Of a DNA stretch of 64,000 bases, positions 1-9,455 are shown in pieces. The number at the start of each line of letters is the position of its first letter. The stretch's first letter is position 1. The position numbers and the translations under genes were made by a program. Source of the DNA: Streptomyces pyxinicus (GTDB taxonomy: Bacteria; Actinomycetota; Actinomycetes; Streptomycetales; Streptomycetaceae); contig NZ_JANUGP010000006.1 in NCBI RefSeq assembly GCF_024753135.1, forward strand, positions 1 through 64,000, in the 5' to 3' direction. A model generated the notes under the pieces. It searched no databases. It was not told where the DNA came from and saw only the letters and a list, made by a program, of their open reading frames with translations.

Positions 1-411
1 GACTACGACCTCGACGGCGACGGCACCCGCCCCGAGATCGCGCTGCTCGGCAGCAGCTGGGTGTGGCAGCGCTACGGCGTGACCATCGGCGGCAAGCAGT
101 ACGCGCCCGGGGTGACCGTCCACGGCCGGTCCTCCGTCACCGTCGACCTCAACCGCGAATGCACCGCCTACGACGCGCTGGCCGGCGTGGACGACCTGAC
201 GCTCGGCCTCGGCAAGGTCTCCTTCTCCGTCTGGGCCGACGGGACCCGGCTGTGGCGCTCCGGCACCGTGCGGGGCCGCGACCAGGCCGTCCCCGTGCAC
301 GTCGACCTCACCGGACGCAAGACCGTCCGCCTCGTCGTGGAACCGCACAGCGGCCTCTTCGACCGGACGGCGCTGGCGGACTGGGCCCGCTCCCGCTTCA
401 CCTGCCGTTAG
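1..411 (+). CDS. NPCBM/NEW2-type domain protein, 3' end only
   Basis: The frame is open from base 1, so the true start lies left of the window; at least 136 residues are present. The visible part reads as a small beta-rich carbohydrate-binding-like domain: a GSSW segment, then a stretch about a defined value (DDLTLGLGKVSFSVWADG), an LW-SG-V turn and a closing LTGRKTVRLVVE strand. These are hallmarks of NPCBM/NEW2 domains, usually C-terminal on secreted glycosidases or on zinc-ribbon membrane proteins. The stop codon overlaps the stop of the convergent SARP gene by 3-4 bases. The rest of the protein cannot be seen, so the whole-protein function is unknown. Confidence 0.75.
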   Translation, partial: DYDLDGDGTRPEIALLGSSWVWQRYGVTIGGKQYAPGVTVHGRSSVTVDLNRECTAYDALAGVDDLTLGLGKVSFSVWADGTRLWRSGTVRGRDQAVPVHVDLTGRKTVRLVVEPHSGLFDRTALADWARSRFTCR

Positions 412-3400
412 CGGCCTGTGCCGGCGCCCAGTTCGCGCAGCACGTCCGCCGGCTCGAAGGCGGCACCCCGGGCGCACTCGGCCGTGAACCGCTCGGCCGG
501 CAGGGCCGCGCGGGCGCCGGCGTGCACCCGGGCGGCCTGGCCGCGCTCCGGTTCGGGGCGCGGATGGCCGTCGCGCCAGCGGTCGGCGGCGGCGAACAGC
601 CGCAGCGCGCCCGGCAGCTCGCCGAGCCGGGCCAGCAGACCGGCGGCGGTGTCCGCGAGCCCGGCGGTGACCGCTTCGGCGCACCGCCGGGCGACCGCCT
701 CCCGCAGCGCCTCGGCGACCAGCGGGAGCCCCTCCTCCGGGCCCGACTCCTCGGCCACGACGAGCGCCTCGACCGCCCGCAGTTCCGCCACGAACTGCGG
801 GGGCGGGGCGCCGCCCCGCGCCATCCCCCCGGCCTCCTCGTACAGCGCGCGGGCCCGCGCCGGGTCCCCGTCCCGCAGGGCGATGCGGGCGCGCAGCAGG
901 AGCACGAAGGCGCGGGGTTCCGGTACCGCGTAGTGGTCGGCGGCCGTCTCCGCCTCCGCCAGGGCGGTCAGCGCGGTGTCCCGGTCGCCGGAGCGGAAGG
1001 CGATCTCGGCGAGCCGGGCCATCAGGAACGGCGCCTCGGCGTGCGCGCCCACCTCGTGGGCGAGCCGCAACGCCTCCTCGTACTCCCCACGTGCCTCCTC
1101 GTACCGCCCGCGTGCCATGGCCGCCTCGCCGGCCGCGCTGCACACCTGGGCCCGCATCCAGCGGTCCCCGACGCGCCGGCTGAGGACCCGCAGCTCGGCC
1201 AGGTCCTCGTCCACACCCCGCAGATTGCCCTGGGTGTCGACGACGACGTGCGCGCGGTACATCAGGGCGACCCCGGTCTCCCAGTCGCCGCCGAACCGCC
1301 GGCAGTTGGCGACGGCCGCGCCCATGTCGAAGCCGACGTCCACCGGACCGCTCAGGTAGTAGGTGGTCAGCGGCCAGCAGATGCCGGGGAACCGGGCGGC
1401 TGCCGGGCCGCCGGGCTCGTAGGCGGCCCGGATGCGCGCGACGTACCTCGGGGCGCGGTCGTCCGCCGCGAAGTTGTCGGCGCTCAGCTCCGAGGTGAGG
1501 AACAGGTCGAGCATCCGCAGATCCGTCCGCAGCTCGCGCAGGGGATGCCCGGACTCGCCTTCGGGCGCGGCGAGGAAGGTGCCGACCGGGTCGGCCAGCG
1601 CCATCCGGGCCGGCACCAGGTCCGGCGGGGTTCCCTCGGGCAGGCCGTCCAGGGCGACGCCGAGGCGGAGCACCTGACGGACCCAGGCGATCCCCTCCTG
1701 GCGGTAGTTGCGCAGCCACCAGAACCAGCCGATGGCCAGAACCATCGCGCCCGCCTCGGCCTCGGCACCGGCACGCACCGCGCGGTCCAGGGCCGCCCGG
1801 ATGTTGTCCGTCTCGCTCTCCAGCCGCGCGACCCACGGCAGTTGGGCCGCCGACCGGAGCAGCGGCTCGGCCTCCTCCAGCAGGGCCCGGACCCACGCGC
1901 GGTGGCGCCGCTCCGCGCCGGCGCGCAGTGCGGGGACCTCGGCCGCGCGCTCGGTGGCGTACTCGTGGACGGTCTCCAGCATGCGGTAGCGCATGCCGCT
2001 CGGGGTGCCGTCCGGCGGGCCGGCGGGGGCCGCGACGATCAGGGACTTGTCCACGAGCGCGCCGATCAGGTCCGCCGCCGGGCCGGTGCATACGGCCTCG
2101 GCCGCCGCGAGGTCCCAGCCGCCGGCGAACACCGACACCTCGCGCAGCACCGTGCGCTCCCGCTCGTCCAGCAGGTCCCAGGACCAGTCGACCACCGCGC
2201 GCAGGGTCTGCTGGCGGGGCAGCACGGTGCGGCTTCCGGTGGTGAGCAGGCGGAAGCGGTCGTCGAGCCGGTCGGCGATCTGCCGTGGGGTGAGCAGCCT
2301 GAGCCGGGCGGCGGCCAGCTCGATGGCCAGCGGCAGCCCGTCGAGCCGGCGGCAGATCTCGGCCACGGCCCCGGTGTCGGCGAGCACGGCGGCGGCGTCG
2401 GGCCGGACGGCCGCCGCGCGCTCGGTGAACAGCCGGTGCGCCTGCTCCGGGACGAGGGGCTCGACCGGGCGCACCGACTCGCCGGGGACGCCCAGGGGTT
2501 CGCGGCTGGTCGCGAGGACCGTGAGCCCCGGGCAGTGGGTGAGGAGGGTCTCGGCGAGGGTGGCCGCCGCGCCGATGACGTGTTCACAGTTGTCAAGGAT
2601 CAGGAGCCGGCTGCGGGTGGCGCAGTGCTCGATCAGCAGGGCCAGGGGGTCGGCCTGGCCGGTGGCCGGCTCGTGGGTCAGCAGGACGGTCTCGCGCAGA
2701 CCGAGGGCGCTGACCACCGCGCCGGGCACCGCCTCGGGGTGGTCGAGCGGGGCCAGCTCGACCAGCCACGCGTGAGGATGCCCGGCGGCGGCCTCCTCGG
2801 CGAGGCGGGTCTTTCCGGAGCCGCCCGGTCCGGTGAGCGTGACCAGGCGGGCCCTGTGCAAGTCGGAACGAATGGCGTCGAGTTCTGGTTCCCGGCCGAC
2901 GAAGGACGTCAGGCGGGGGCGGAGGTTCCCGGTGCGCTCGGGGGCGTACGCCGGTGACGCGCTCGGTGCCGCGGGTGCCGCCCATGCCTCCCGTGCCGCA
3001 CCCTTGAGCAACGCCTCGTGCAGGGCTCTGAGTTCCGGGCCCGGGTCGGCGCCGAGGGCGTCGGCGAGGGTGCGGCGGGCCGCCTCGTAGGCCGCGAGGG
3101 CGTCGGCGGAGCGTCCGGTGTCGCGCAGGGCGCGGACGAGGAGGGCGTGCAGGGTCTCGTCGTAGGGGTGCGCGGCGGTCAGTTCGCGCAGTTCCGGTAC
3201 GACGTCCCGGGCGCGGCCGAGGTCGAGCGCGGCGGCGGCACGGGTGCGGGTGGCCTCCAGGCGCAGCGCCTCGGGGCGGGTGCCGGCGGCCGGGTCGGGC
3301 AGGTCGGCGAGGGCGGGGCCGTACCAGAGGGCGAGGGCCCCGGTGAGGACGCGGTGGGCGGTGGCCGGGTCGCCGTCGGCGAGGGCCTGGGTGCCCAAGC

Positions 3401-3713
3401 GGGCGAGCCGTTCGAAGACATGCAGGTCCACCTCGTCCTCGGTGGCTTCGAGGCGGTAGCCGCCCGGCCCGGAGGTGACGGCGTCACGGCCGAGGGTGCG
3501 GCGGAGCCGGCCGACGAGGGCCTGGAGGGCGGCGGGGGCGTCCTGGGGCGGGGTGTCGGTCCAGATCGCGTCGATCAGTGTCTCGGGTGCGGTGGTACGG
3601 CCGGGACGCAGGGCCAGCGCGGCGAGCAGGGCGCGCAGGCGCCGGCCGCCGAGGGGGACGGGGGTGCCCTGGAGGTCTGCCGCTCGGGTGGTGCCGAGGA
3701 TTCTGTACCGCAC
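408..3713 (-). CDS. AfsR/SARP-family transcriptional regulator, large (BTAD + NB-ARC + TPR)
   Basis: A 1101-aa regulator. Residues 1-95 form an OmpR-like winged helix (GGRRLRALLAALAL then the AALQALVGRLRRTLG recognition region). Residues 97-240 are the BTAD helical domain typical of Streptomyces antibiotic regulatory proteins. Residues about 270-560 are an NB-ARC ATPase with Walker A GPGGSGKT at 295-302 and Walker B LLILDNCEH near 370-377. The C-terminal half is TPR-like helical repeats. This is the AfsR architecture, although AfsR itself is not asserted. Such proteins activate secondary metabolism or differentiation genes by binding direct repeats near -35. The nearest plausible target is the asparagine-synthetase-like gene just upstream on the same strand, whose leader carries seven 10-bp repeats. 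Confidence 0.9.
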   Translation of the reverse strand: MRYRILGTTRAADLQGTPVPLGGRRLRALLAALALRPGRTTAPETLIDAIWTDTPPQDAPAALQALVGRLRRTLGRDAVTSGPGGYRLEATEDEVDLHVFERLARLGTQALADGDPATAHRVLTGALALWYGPALADLPDPAAGTRPEALRLEATRTRAAAALDLGRARDVVPELRELTAAHPYDETLHALLVRALRDTGRSADALAAYEAARRTLADALGADPGPELRALHEALLKGAAREAWAAPAAPSASPAYAPERTGNLRPRLTSFVGREPELDAIRSDLHRARLVTLTGPGGSGKTRLAEEAAAGHPHAWLVELAPLDHPEAVPGAVVSALGLRETVLLTHEPATGQADPLALLIEHCATRSRLLILDNCEHVIGAAATLAETLLTHCPGLTVLATSREPLGVPGESVRPVEPLVPEQAHRLFTERAAAVRPDAAAVLADTGAVAEICRRLDGLPLAIELAAARLRLLTPRQIADRLDDRFRLLTTGSRTVLPRQQTLRAVVDWSWDLLDERERTVLREVSVFAGGWDLAAAEAVCTGPAADLIGALVDKSLIVAAPAGPPDGTPSGMRYRMLETVHEYATERAAEVPALRAGAERRHRAWVRALLEEAEPLLRSAAQLPWVARLESETDNIRAALDRAVRAGAEAEAGAMVLAIGWFWWLRNYRQEGIAWVRQVLRLGVALDGLPEGTPPDLVPARMALADPVGTFLAAPEGESGHPLRELRTDLRMLDLFLTSELSADNFAADDRAPRYVARIRAAYEPGGPAAARFPGICWPLTTYYLSGPVDVGFDMGAAVANCRRFGGDWETGVALMYRAHVVVDTQGNLRGVDEDLAELRVLSRRVGDRWMRAQVCSAAGEAAMARGRYEEARGEYEEALRLAHEVGAHAEAPFLMARLAEIAFRSGDRDTALTALAEAETAADHYAVPEPRAFVLLLRARIALRDGDPARARALYEEAGGMARGGAPPPQFVAELRAVEALVVAEESGPEEGLPLVAEALREAVARRCAEAVTAGLADTAAGLLARLGELPGALRLFAAADRWRDGHPRPEPERGQAARVHAGARAALPAERFTAECARGAAFEPADVLRELGAGTGR

Positions 3714-3827
3714 GCTGCCATTGTCGCGGGGGGCCGGAGGGCGGGCACGGGAGTTTCCGGGGCCGGCGGCGGAACGCGGAGAGGCGGCCGAGCCGCGCTG
3801 CCCCGGGCCCCCGCCGCACCCCGGCCC

Positions 3828-5927
3828 TCACACCCCCGGCGCCAGAGCCCCCCGGCGCGGCTGGATGCCGGAAGGGACCGCCCGCGCGCGGGCCGGGGTT
3901 CCGGTCCAGCAGGTGCCGCGGCGGGACAGGAGGCGGCCGAGCCAGAGTTCGAGGGAGATGAGGTCGGCGAGGCCGTCCAGCGGGAGGGGCTCGCCGGCCG
4001 CCGCCGCGCGTACCGCCTTGCGGACCACCCGCGCCTCCACCAGGCCGGCGTCGGCGAGGAGCGGGGTGGTGAAGAGGTCGAGCAGCGGGTCGGCCGCCAC
4101 GCGCAGCCCCGCGCGCGTGGCGGCGGCGGAGGAGGCGTGGGAGGGCGCGCCCCAGCCGGGCGGCAGGTCGGTGACGCCGGCGCCGCCGAGGACCGTGCGG
4201 AGGATGGCCGCCCGGGCGCCCGGCCGCACGCGCAGGGCCTCCGGCAGGGCGCGGCAGGCGCGGACCACCTGGTTGTCGAGGAACGGCGCGTGCAGCCGCT
4301 GGGAGCGGATCTCCGCGGCCTGCTCCAGCACCCGCAGGTCGGCCGCGTACCGGGCGAGCGCCGCCCGCGCGCGATGGTCGCCCGGACGCTGGACGCCCGT
4401 CCCCGCGCGGTCCGCCTCACCCCCGAGCAGAACCGATACTTCAGCCAGTGCCTCCCCCGTCAGCCACCGCGCGGCCGGCCCGGGTCTCGCCCAGGTCAGC
4501 GCGGCGAGGGAGGCGCCGACCGCCCCCTTGGGCTCGTCGAACCGGCGCCGCATCAGCCGCTCGGCCAGCACGTCGAGTCCCGCGCGGTACGGCGTACGGG
4601 CGAGGCGGCGGGCCGCACCGTACACGCGCGCGGACACCATGACCGAGCTGTCGGCCCGCGCGAGGGCGGCCACCGGCCGGACCAGATGCCGGCGCCGGCG
4701 GTCCATCAGCAGGTCGGCGAGGCGGGCGGGATGGGCGTCCAGGACCTGGCGGGCGCCGTGCCCGGTGAAGTGGTCGGCGCTGCCGGCGGCGAGCCGCGCG
4801 CGCTGCCGGGCGGCGACGACCAGCGAGGGGCCCGGTTCGTCGGTGAGGGGGCCGTCGAGGTCGGCGTAGGGCAGGGTCTCCTCGCCGCCGGTCACCACCA
4901 CGTGGTGCAGGCGCGGGTTGGCCGCGAGGGCGCCGGCCCGTTCCAGCTCGGCCTCGCGGCCTCCGACGGCGAGGTCGTTGAAGGTCACCGCCAGCAGCCG
5001 CTCCCCGGCGCCCGTGCCGTGTCCGAGGAGCGTGCCGGGTCTGCCGGGCAGGCCGGCGGCCAGCAGCGCGAGGGTGCCGGAGGCCGGGCCGCCGGACAGG
5101 TCGGCGCCGATCCCGGGCACCGGCATCCCGCGCGCGGCACGGCGTTCGGCGGGACCCATGCCGGGCACCGGGCCGGGATCGAGGTCGGGCACGTGCCGGG
5201 GTGCCGACAGCCGGGTGCGCACCGCCTCCACGAGCGCGTCTCGCACGGCGTCCACGGCGCGCTCGGGGTCGGCCGGGGGCGCGGCCACGGCCAGGGAGGC
5301 GACCGGCTCGTACCCGACGATCTCGCGCGCCCCGGCGCGCAGCACCAGGGCGTGCCCCGGTGCCACCCGGCGTACGCCCTCGTACGGCGTGGTGTCGCGT
5401 AGCGCGGCCGGTACGTCGGGGGCGGCGAGCAGGGCGGCCAGGTGGCCGAAGTCGAGGTTGGCCTCGATGAGGTCGGCGAGTGGCAGGGCGGCGGTGGCAT
5501 AGGCCGTGCCGCCCGCCCAGGGAGTGTGGAACACCGGGCGCGCGCCCGCGAGATCGCCGCACACGGTGACGCGCCGGCCGATCTGGACGACGGCCGTGTA
5601 ACTGCCGGACCAGGTGGTGAGGTGGCGCAGCGCACCCCCGCGCGCGGTGACCAGCGCGCGGCGCAGCTCCTCGTCGGAGGCCCCGCAGATACCGAGGACG
5701 GCGATCCGGTTCTGTCCGTCGGCCCGCACCACGCGCACCTCGTCCGGGCGCCAGTCGCCGACCGCCCACAGCGGGTCGGGGTCGCCCCACAGGAGGTGGG
5801 AGCCGACCGGGTGCAGGGTCTCGCCCTCGTGCCCCAGGGCACCCGCTGACTCGTACCCGAGGGCATCGGCGGAGCCGATCCCGGCGGCGCCCGCGGCGGT
5901 GCTGCTCCACCCCACCAACCACCGCAT
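3828..5927 (-). CDS. Asparagine synthetase/lasso-cyclase-like protein with degenerate active site
   Basis: 699 aa. ATG 5927 is chosen because a perfect GGAGG lies 6 bases upstream and the N-terminus (MRWLVGW) matches asparagine synthetase B homologues. The N-terminal half is the Ntn glutaminase-like fold (WGDPDPLWAVGDW, GDLAGARPVF), but residue 2 is Arg, so the catalytic Cys is missing, as in lasso-peptide cyclases and beta-lactam synthetases. The C-terminal half is the synthetase domain, yet its PP-loop, normally SGGxDS, reads SGGPAS at 278-283, with the key Asp replaced. It may therefore be a remodelled amidotransferase-fold protein or a pseudoenzyme. No lasso precursor, RRE or protease gene is next to it. 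A SARP gene follows on the same strand after 114 bases. Confidence 0.75.
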   Translation of the reverse strand: MRWLVGWSSTAAGAAGIGSADALGYESAGALGHEGETLHPVGSHLLWGDPDPLWAVGDWRPDEVRVVRADGQNRIAVLGICGASDEELRRALVTARGGALRHLTTWSGSYTAVVQIGRRVTVCGDLAGARPVFHTPWAGGTAYATAALPLADLIEANLDFGHLAALLAAPDVPAALRDTTPYEGVRRVAPGHALVLRAGAREIVGYEPVASLAVAAPPADPERAVDAVRDALVEAVRTRLSAPRHVPDLDPGPVPGMGPAERRAARGMPVPGIGADLSGGPASGTLALLAAGLPGRPGTLLGHGTGAGERLLAVTFNDLAVGGREAELERAGALAANPRLHHVVVTGGEETLPYADLDGPLTDEPGPSLVVAARQRARLAAGSADHFTGHGARQVLDAHPARLADLLMDRRRRHLVRPVAALARADSSVMVSARVYGAARRLARTPYRAGLDVLAERLMRRRFDEPKGAVGASLAALTWARPGPAARWLTGEALAEVSVLLGGEADRAGTGVQRPGDHRARAALARYAADLRVLEQAAEIRSQRLHAPFLDNQVVRACRALPEALRVRPGARAAILRTVLGGAGVTDLPPGWGAPSHASSAAATRAGLRVAADPLLDLFTTPLLADAGLVEARVVRKAVRAAAAGEPLPLDGLADLISLELWLGRLLSRRGTCWTGTPARARAVPSGIQPRRGALAPGV

Positions 5928-5960
5928 CGACGCCTCCACAGCCTGTGGGACCACCAGTGC

Positions 5961-6030
5961 ACCGCATGAACCCGCGTGAACCCATGGAAGACCGCGTGAA
6001 CCTGCACGAACCGGCATGAACTCGCGTGGA
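5961..6030 (-). repeat. Seven consecutive 10-bp direct repeats in the leader of the synthetase-like gene
   Basis: Read on the minus strand, seven contiguous decamers run from 6030 to 5961: TCCACGCGAG, TTCATGCCGG, TTCGTGCAGG, TTCACGCGGT, CTTCCATGGG, TTCACGCGGG and TTCATGCGGT. Five match TTCRYGCVGK closely and the register never slips. They end 33 bases before the ATG at 5927. The 10-bp period equals one helical turn, which suits cooperative binding to one DNA face. SARP and PhoP sites are also direct repeats (about 11 bp), so a regulator array is inferred. RNA-level roles are possible. Confidence 0.7.
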
Positions 6031-6648
6031 TCAGGGCCCCCATGCGGCGGGGTCCCCATGCTGCCATGAAGAACCGGCCGCGGAGGGGCGGCGGCGCGGC
6101 CTTCGATCGAGGGAAATCCCGGGACGGTTCCGCCGGGAGCGGGACGCCTGCCCGCTGCGGCACGGGCGGAGTCGAGGCGGGGCGGCTGCGCGGGGACCCG
6201 AGGGGGCGACGCGAATGCGCCCCCGCTACGCTCCCCAAAGCGCCCTTCACGCCCCCAAGTTGCAGGGTCGCGGCGGCCGCCGACCGCTTATCGTAGGGTC
6301 GATTTTCAGCCAAATAAAGGCAGAGCGGCCGTCGTTGAGCACGCTCCGTACAGGCCTGCGGAGCGCGCGCGACGCGCGTACACGCACAGTCCGGGAGGCG
6401 GGCATCGCCTCCCGGACCGGTCCGCCACCCGCGGGGATGAAGGCGGCGGTGTCCCCCAGCCCGCTGGATCCAGTACAGCGGGCCGACCCACGCGAGAGCC
6501 ATGGAACCGTCCGCCGGTTGGCCGGAGAAGAGCGCACGGGCGGGCGCACGGCCACACGGGCGGGTGCACGGGGCGACCGCGCCGTGCACGGTGCGTCAGG
6601 ACCGTACTGCCGTACGGACCACAATCCCGCCAACCGGAACAATGCCCC

Positions 6649-6677
6649 TTAACGCTTGGGATGCGGCGAACTACGCT
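6649..6677 (+). promoter_or_regulatory. Candidate promoter of the TPR sporulation regulator
   Basis: TTAACG at 6649-6654, a 17-base spacer, then TACGCT at 6672-6677. This resembles a vegetative Streptomyces promoter and would give a 5' leader of about 55 bases before ATG 6739. Weak -35; inferred. Confidence 0.35.
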
Positions 6678-6738
6678 GGGTTTACGAATGCCGCGTGGTT
6701 ATGCCAGCGCGACAGCCGTCTGTGTCGAGGGGTGGCGC

Positions 6739-8163
6739 ATGTCCAGGGAGCAACGCGGGCCGAACGAAAAACTCGGCGCCGTTCTCGCCCTCGCGGGAAT
6801 CAGCAACGCAGGACTCGCGCGACGCGTCAACGACCTCGGCGCCCAACGCGGGTTGACGCTTCGCTACGACAAGACGTCCGTGGCGCGCTGGGTGTCGAAG
6901 GGCATGGTGCCGCAGGGCGCCGCGCCGCACCTCATCGCGGCCGCCATCGGACAGAAGCTCGGCCGCCCGGTGCCGCTCCACGAGATAGGCCTGGCGGACG
7001 CGGACCCCGCACCCGAAGTGGGCCTCGCCTTCCCCAGGGACGTCGCGCAGGCGGTGCGCTCGGCGACGGAGCTGTACCGGCTCGATCTCGCCGGCCGCCG
7101 GGCCGGATCCGGCGGCATCTGGCAGTCCCTCGCCGGGTCGTTCGCGGTCAGCGCCTACGCCACGCCCGCGTCCCGATGGCTGATAACCCCCGCCGACAGC
7201 TCGGTCGCGCGGGAGCCCGGCTCCGCCGAGGACTCCGGCGCACCGATCAAAGTCGGCCACAGTGACGTGCAGAAGCTGCGGGAGGCCGCGGAGGACGCCA
7301 GGCGCTGGGACTCCAAGTACGGCGGCGGCGACTGGCGTTCGTCCATGGTCCCGGAGTGCCTGCGCGTCGAGGCGGCACCGCTGCTGCTCGCCTCCTACTC
7401 CGACGAGGTCGGCCGCGCCCTCTTCGGGGCCTCCGCCGAACTCACCCGGCTCGCCGGCTGGATGGCCTTCGACACCGGACAGCAGGAGGCCGCGCAGCGG
7501 TACTACATCCAGGCGCTGCGCCTCGCGCGCGCGGCGGCCGACGTCCCCCTCGGGGGGTACGTGCTCGCGTCCATGTCGCTCCAGGCCACCTACCGCGGCT
7601 TCGGGGACGAGGGCGTCGACCTGGCGCAGGCCGCGCTGGAGCGCAACCGCGGGCTGGCGACCGCCCGCACCATGAGCTTCTTCCGGCTGGTCGAGGCGCG
7701 GGCGCACGCGCGCGCGGGTGACGCGCAGGCGGCCGGCGCGGCCCTGAAGGCGTCGGAGGGGTGGCTTGAGCGGTCCCGGGAGGGCGACAGCGACCCGTCC
7801 TGGCTGGGCTTCTACGGCTACGACCGGTTCGCCGCCGACGCCGCCGAGTGCTACCGCGACCTGAAGCTGCCCCGGCAGGTCCGGCGCTTCACCGAGCAGG
7901 CGCTGTCCAAGCCGACGGAGGAGTTCGTGCGCTCGCACGGGCTGCGCCTCGTGGTGTCGGCGGTGGCGGAGCTGGAGTCGGGCAACCTGGACGCGGCGTG
8001 CGAGCAGGGAGTGCGGGCGGTGGAGGTGGCCGGGCGGATCTCCTCGGCCCGGACGACGGAGTACGTGAAGGACCTCCTGCACCGGCTGGAGCCGTACGGG
8101 GACGAGCCGCGGGTGGTGGAGCTGCGGGAGCGGGCCCGGCCGCTGCTGATGACGACGGCGTAG
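6739..8163 (+). CDS. Sporulation-associated TPR/HTH regulatory protein
   Basis: 474 aa. ATG 6739 is preferred over an in-frame start 26 codons upstream because GAGGGG lies just before it and conserved sequence begins with [13 protein letters not shown]. Residues about 8-75 look like a small helix-turn-helix module ([14 protein letters not shown], then [11 protein letters not shown]). The remainder is helical with TPR-like periodicity (for example [29 protein letters not shown]). Streptomyces genomes annotate close relatives as sporulation-associated proteins, and the NsdA family has the same design and represses differentiation and antibiotic production. The role here is inferred from that family. 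It stands alone, and an FAD oxidase gene follows 83 bases later. Confidence 0.75.
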   Translation: MSREQRGPNEKLGAVLALAGISNAGLARRVNDLGAQRGLTLRYDKTSVARWVSKGMVPQGAAPHLIAAAIGQKLGRPVPLHEIGLADADPAPEVGLAFPRDVAQAVRSATELYRLDLAGRRAGSGGIWQSLAGSFAVSAYATPASRWLITPADSSVAREPGSAEDSGAPIKVGHSDVQKLREAAEDARRWDSKYGGGDWRSSMVPECLRVEAAPLLLASYSDEVGRALFGASAELTRLAGWMAFDTGQQEAAQRYYIQALRLARAAADVPLGGYVLASMSLQATYRGFGDEGVDLAQAALERNRGLATARTMSFFRLVEARAHARAGDAQAAGAALKASEGWLERSREGDSDPSWLGFYGYDRFAADAAECYRDLKLPRQVRRFTEQALSKPTEEFVRSHGLRLVVSAVAELESGNLDAACEQGVRAVEVAGRISSARTTEYVKDLLHRLEPYGDEPRVVELRERARPLLMTTA

Positions 8164-8246
8164 CGCGCCCGTCCGACGGCGCCCGAGGTGGTTTGAAGGC
8201 GTTGTCAGTGGCGCAGTGCACTATCGGTAGCGGGAGGTGGTGCGGG

Positions 8247-9455
8247 GTGCCGGTCGGGGCGTACGACTGCGATGTGCTCGTGGTCGGTGGCGGGATCGTC
8301 GGGCTGTCGACGGCGTACGCGGTCACGCGTGCGGCGCCGGGCACACGCGTGACCGTGCTGGAGAAGGAGCCGGGCCCCGCGCGGCACCAGACGGGCCGCA
8401 ACAGCGGGGTCGTGCACAGCGGGATCTACTACCGGCCCGGCTCCCTCAAGGCGCGGTACGCGGTGCGGGGCGCCGCCGAGATGGTGAAGTTCTGCGCCGA
8501 GTACGGCATCGCGCACGCCGTCACCGGCAAGCTGATCGTCGCCACCGAGCGCGCGGAGCTGCCCCGCCTGCACGCACTGGTGCAGCGCGGCCGGGAGAAC
8601 GGCATCCCGGTGCGCGAGCTGGGGCCCGCGCAGATCGCCGAGTACGAGCCTGAGGTGCGCGGACTCGCCGCCATACACGTCGGCACCACCGGCGTGTGCG
8701 ACTTCGTGGGCGTCACCCGGCAGCTCGCCCACGCCTCCGGGGCCGAGATCCGCTACGGCGCGAAGGTCGTCCGGGTGGACCGGCGCCCGGAGCGGGGCGT
8801 GGCCGTCCGCACCGCCGCCGGTGACATCGTCCGCGCGCGCGTGCTGGTGAACTGCGCCGGGCTGTACTGCGACGAGCTGGCCCGGCTCACCGGGGACGAG
8901 CCAGGGGTGCGGATCGTGCCGTTCCGCGGGGAGTACTACGAACTGGCGCGGCCCGAGCTGGTGCGGGGCCTGGTGTATCCGGTGCCGGACCCGGCGTTCC
9001 CGTTCCTCGGCGTGCACCTGACCCGGGGCATCGACGGCGGCGTCCACATCGGCCCGAACGCGGTGCCGGCACTGGCCCGGGAGGGGTACGGCTGGGGTGT
9101 CGTACGCCCCCGCGAGCTGGCCGGCACCATGGCCTGGCCGGGCTCCTGGGCGATAGCCCGCCGCCACTGGCGGTACGGCGCGGGCGAGCTGCACCGCTCG
9201 GTCTCCAAGGGCGCGTTCCTGGAAGCGGTCCGGAGACTGCTGCCCGCGGCGGAGCCCACCGACCTGGTCCGGGCTCCCGCCGGCGTCCGCGCCCAGGCGG
9301 TGCTGCGCGACGGCACCCTGGTGGACGACTTCCTGATCAAGGAAGCCCCCCGCGCGGTCCACGTCCTCAACGCCCCCTCCCCGGCGGCGACGGCCTCCCT
9401 CCCCATCGGCCGGGAGATCGGCCGCCGGGTCCTGGACATGCTCGGGGCGGACTGA
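8247..9455 (+). CDS. lhgO: L-2-hydroxyglutarate oxidase (FAD-dependent)
   Basis: 402 aa. GTG 8247 is chosen because GGAGG at 8233-8237 sits nine bases upstream. The protein opens with a Rossmann dinucleotide motif (VVGGGIVGLSTAYAV) followed by EKE at the end of strand 2, then the ARHQTGRNSGVVHSGIYY signature of the LhgO/L2HGDH branch of the DAO family. Residues near 265-290 carry the PFRGEYYEL segment. It oxidises L-2-hydroxyglutarate, a by-product of malate or lactate dehydrogenase, to 2-oxoglutarate and passes electrons from FAD to the respiratory chain. It is expected to be membrane-associated or cytosolic; no signal peptide is visible. Length is normal for the family. Confidence 0.88.
   Translation: MPVGAYDCDVLVVGGGIVGLSTAYAVTRAAPGTRVTVLEKEPGPARHQTGRNSGVVHSGIYYRPGSLKARYAVRGAAEMVKFCAEYGIAHAVTGKLIVATERAELPRLHALVQRGRENGIPVRELGPAQIAEYEPEVRGLAAIHVGTTGVCDFVGVTRQLAHASGAEIRYGAKVVRVDRRPERGVAVRTAAGDIVRARVLVNCAGLYCDELARLTGDEPGVRIVPFRGEYYELARPELVRGLVYPVPDPAFPFLGVHLTRGIDGGVHIGPNAVPALAREGYGWGVVRPRELAGTMAWPGSWAIARRHWRYGAGELHRSVSKGAFLEAVRRLLPAAEPTDLVRAPAGVRAQAVLRDGTLVDDFLIKEAPRAVHVLNAPSPAATASLPIGREIGRRVLDMLGAD

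Larger units (their letters stand above)
5928..6738. other. Intergenic region between divergent genes; no gene recognised
   Basis: About 0.8 kb separates the minus-strand synthetase-like gene from the plus-strand TPR regulator. It holds the decamer array (5961-6030), a comparatively AT-rich pocket near 6285-6325 containing TAGGGT, an inverted repeat CCGTAC-TGCC-GTACGG at 6602-6617, and the promoter candidate at 6649-6677. Open frames here have poor codon bias and no ribosome-binding sites, so I call none. Confidence 0.6.

Noticed and set aside
63..2957. Long plus-strand open frame antisense to the SARP gene
   Set aside because: Mirror frame of a high-GC gene: Arg/Ala/Gly/Pro-rich, no domain, no ribosome-binding site. 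The same applies to the long frames at 3018-5402 and 4985-6589.
3828..6059. Lasso-peptide biosynthetic cluster
   Set aside because: The cyclase-like fold suggested it, but no precursor peptide, RRE or transglutaminase-like protease gene is nearby and the PP-loop is degenerate.
6247..6642. Minus-strand 131-codon frame in the 6-kb intergenic region
   Set aside because: No ribosome-binding site, atypical composition, overlaps the promoter of the TPR regulator.
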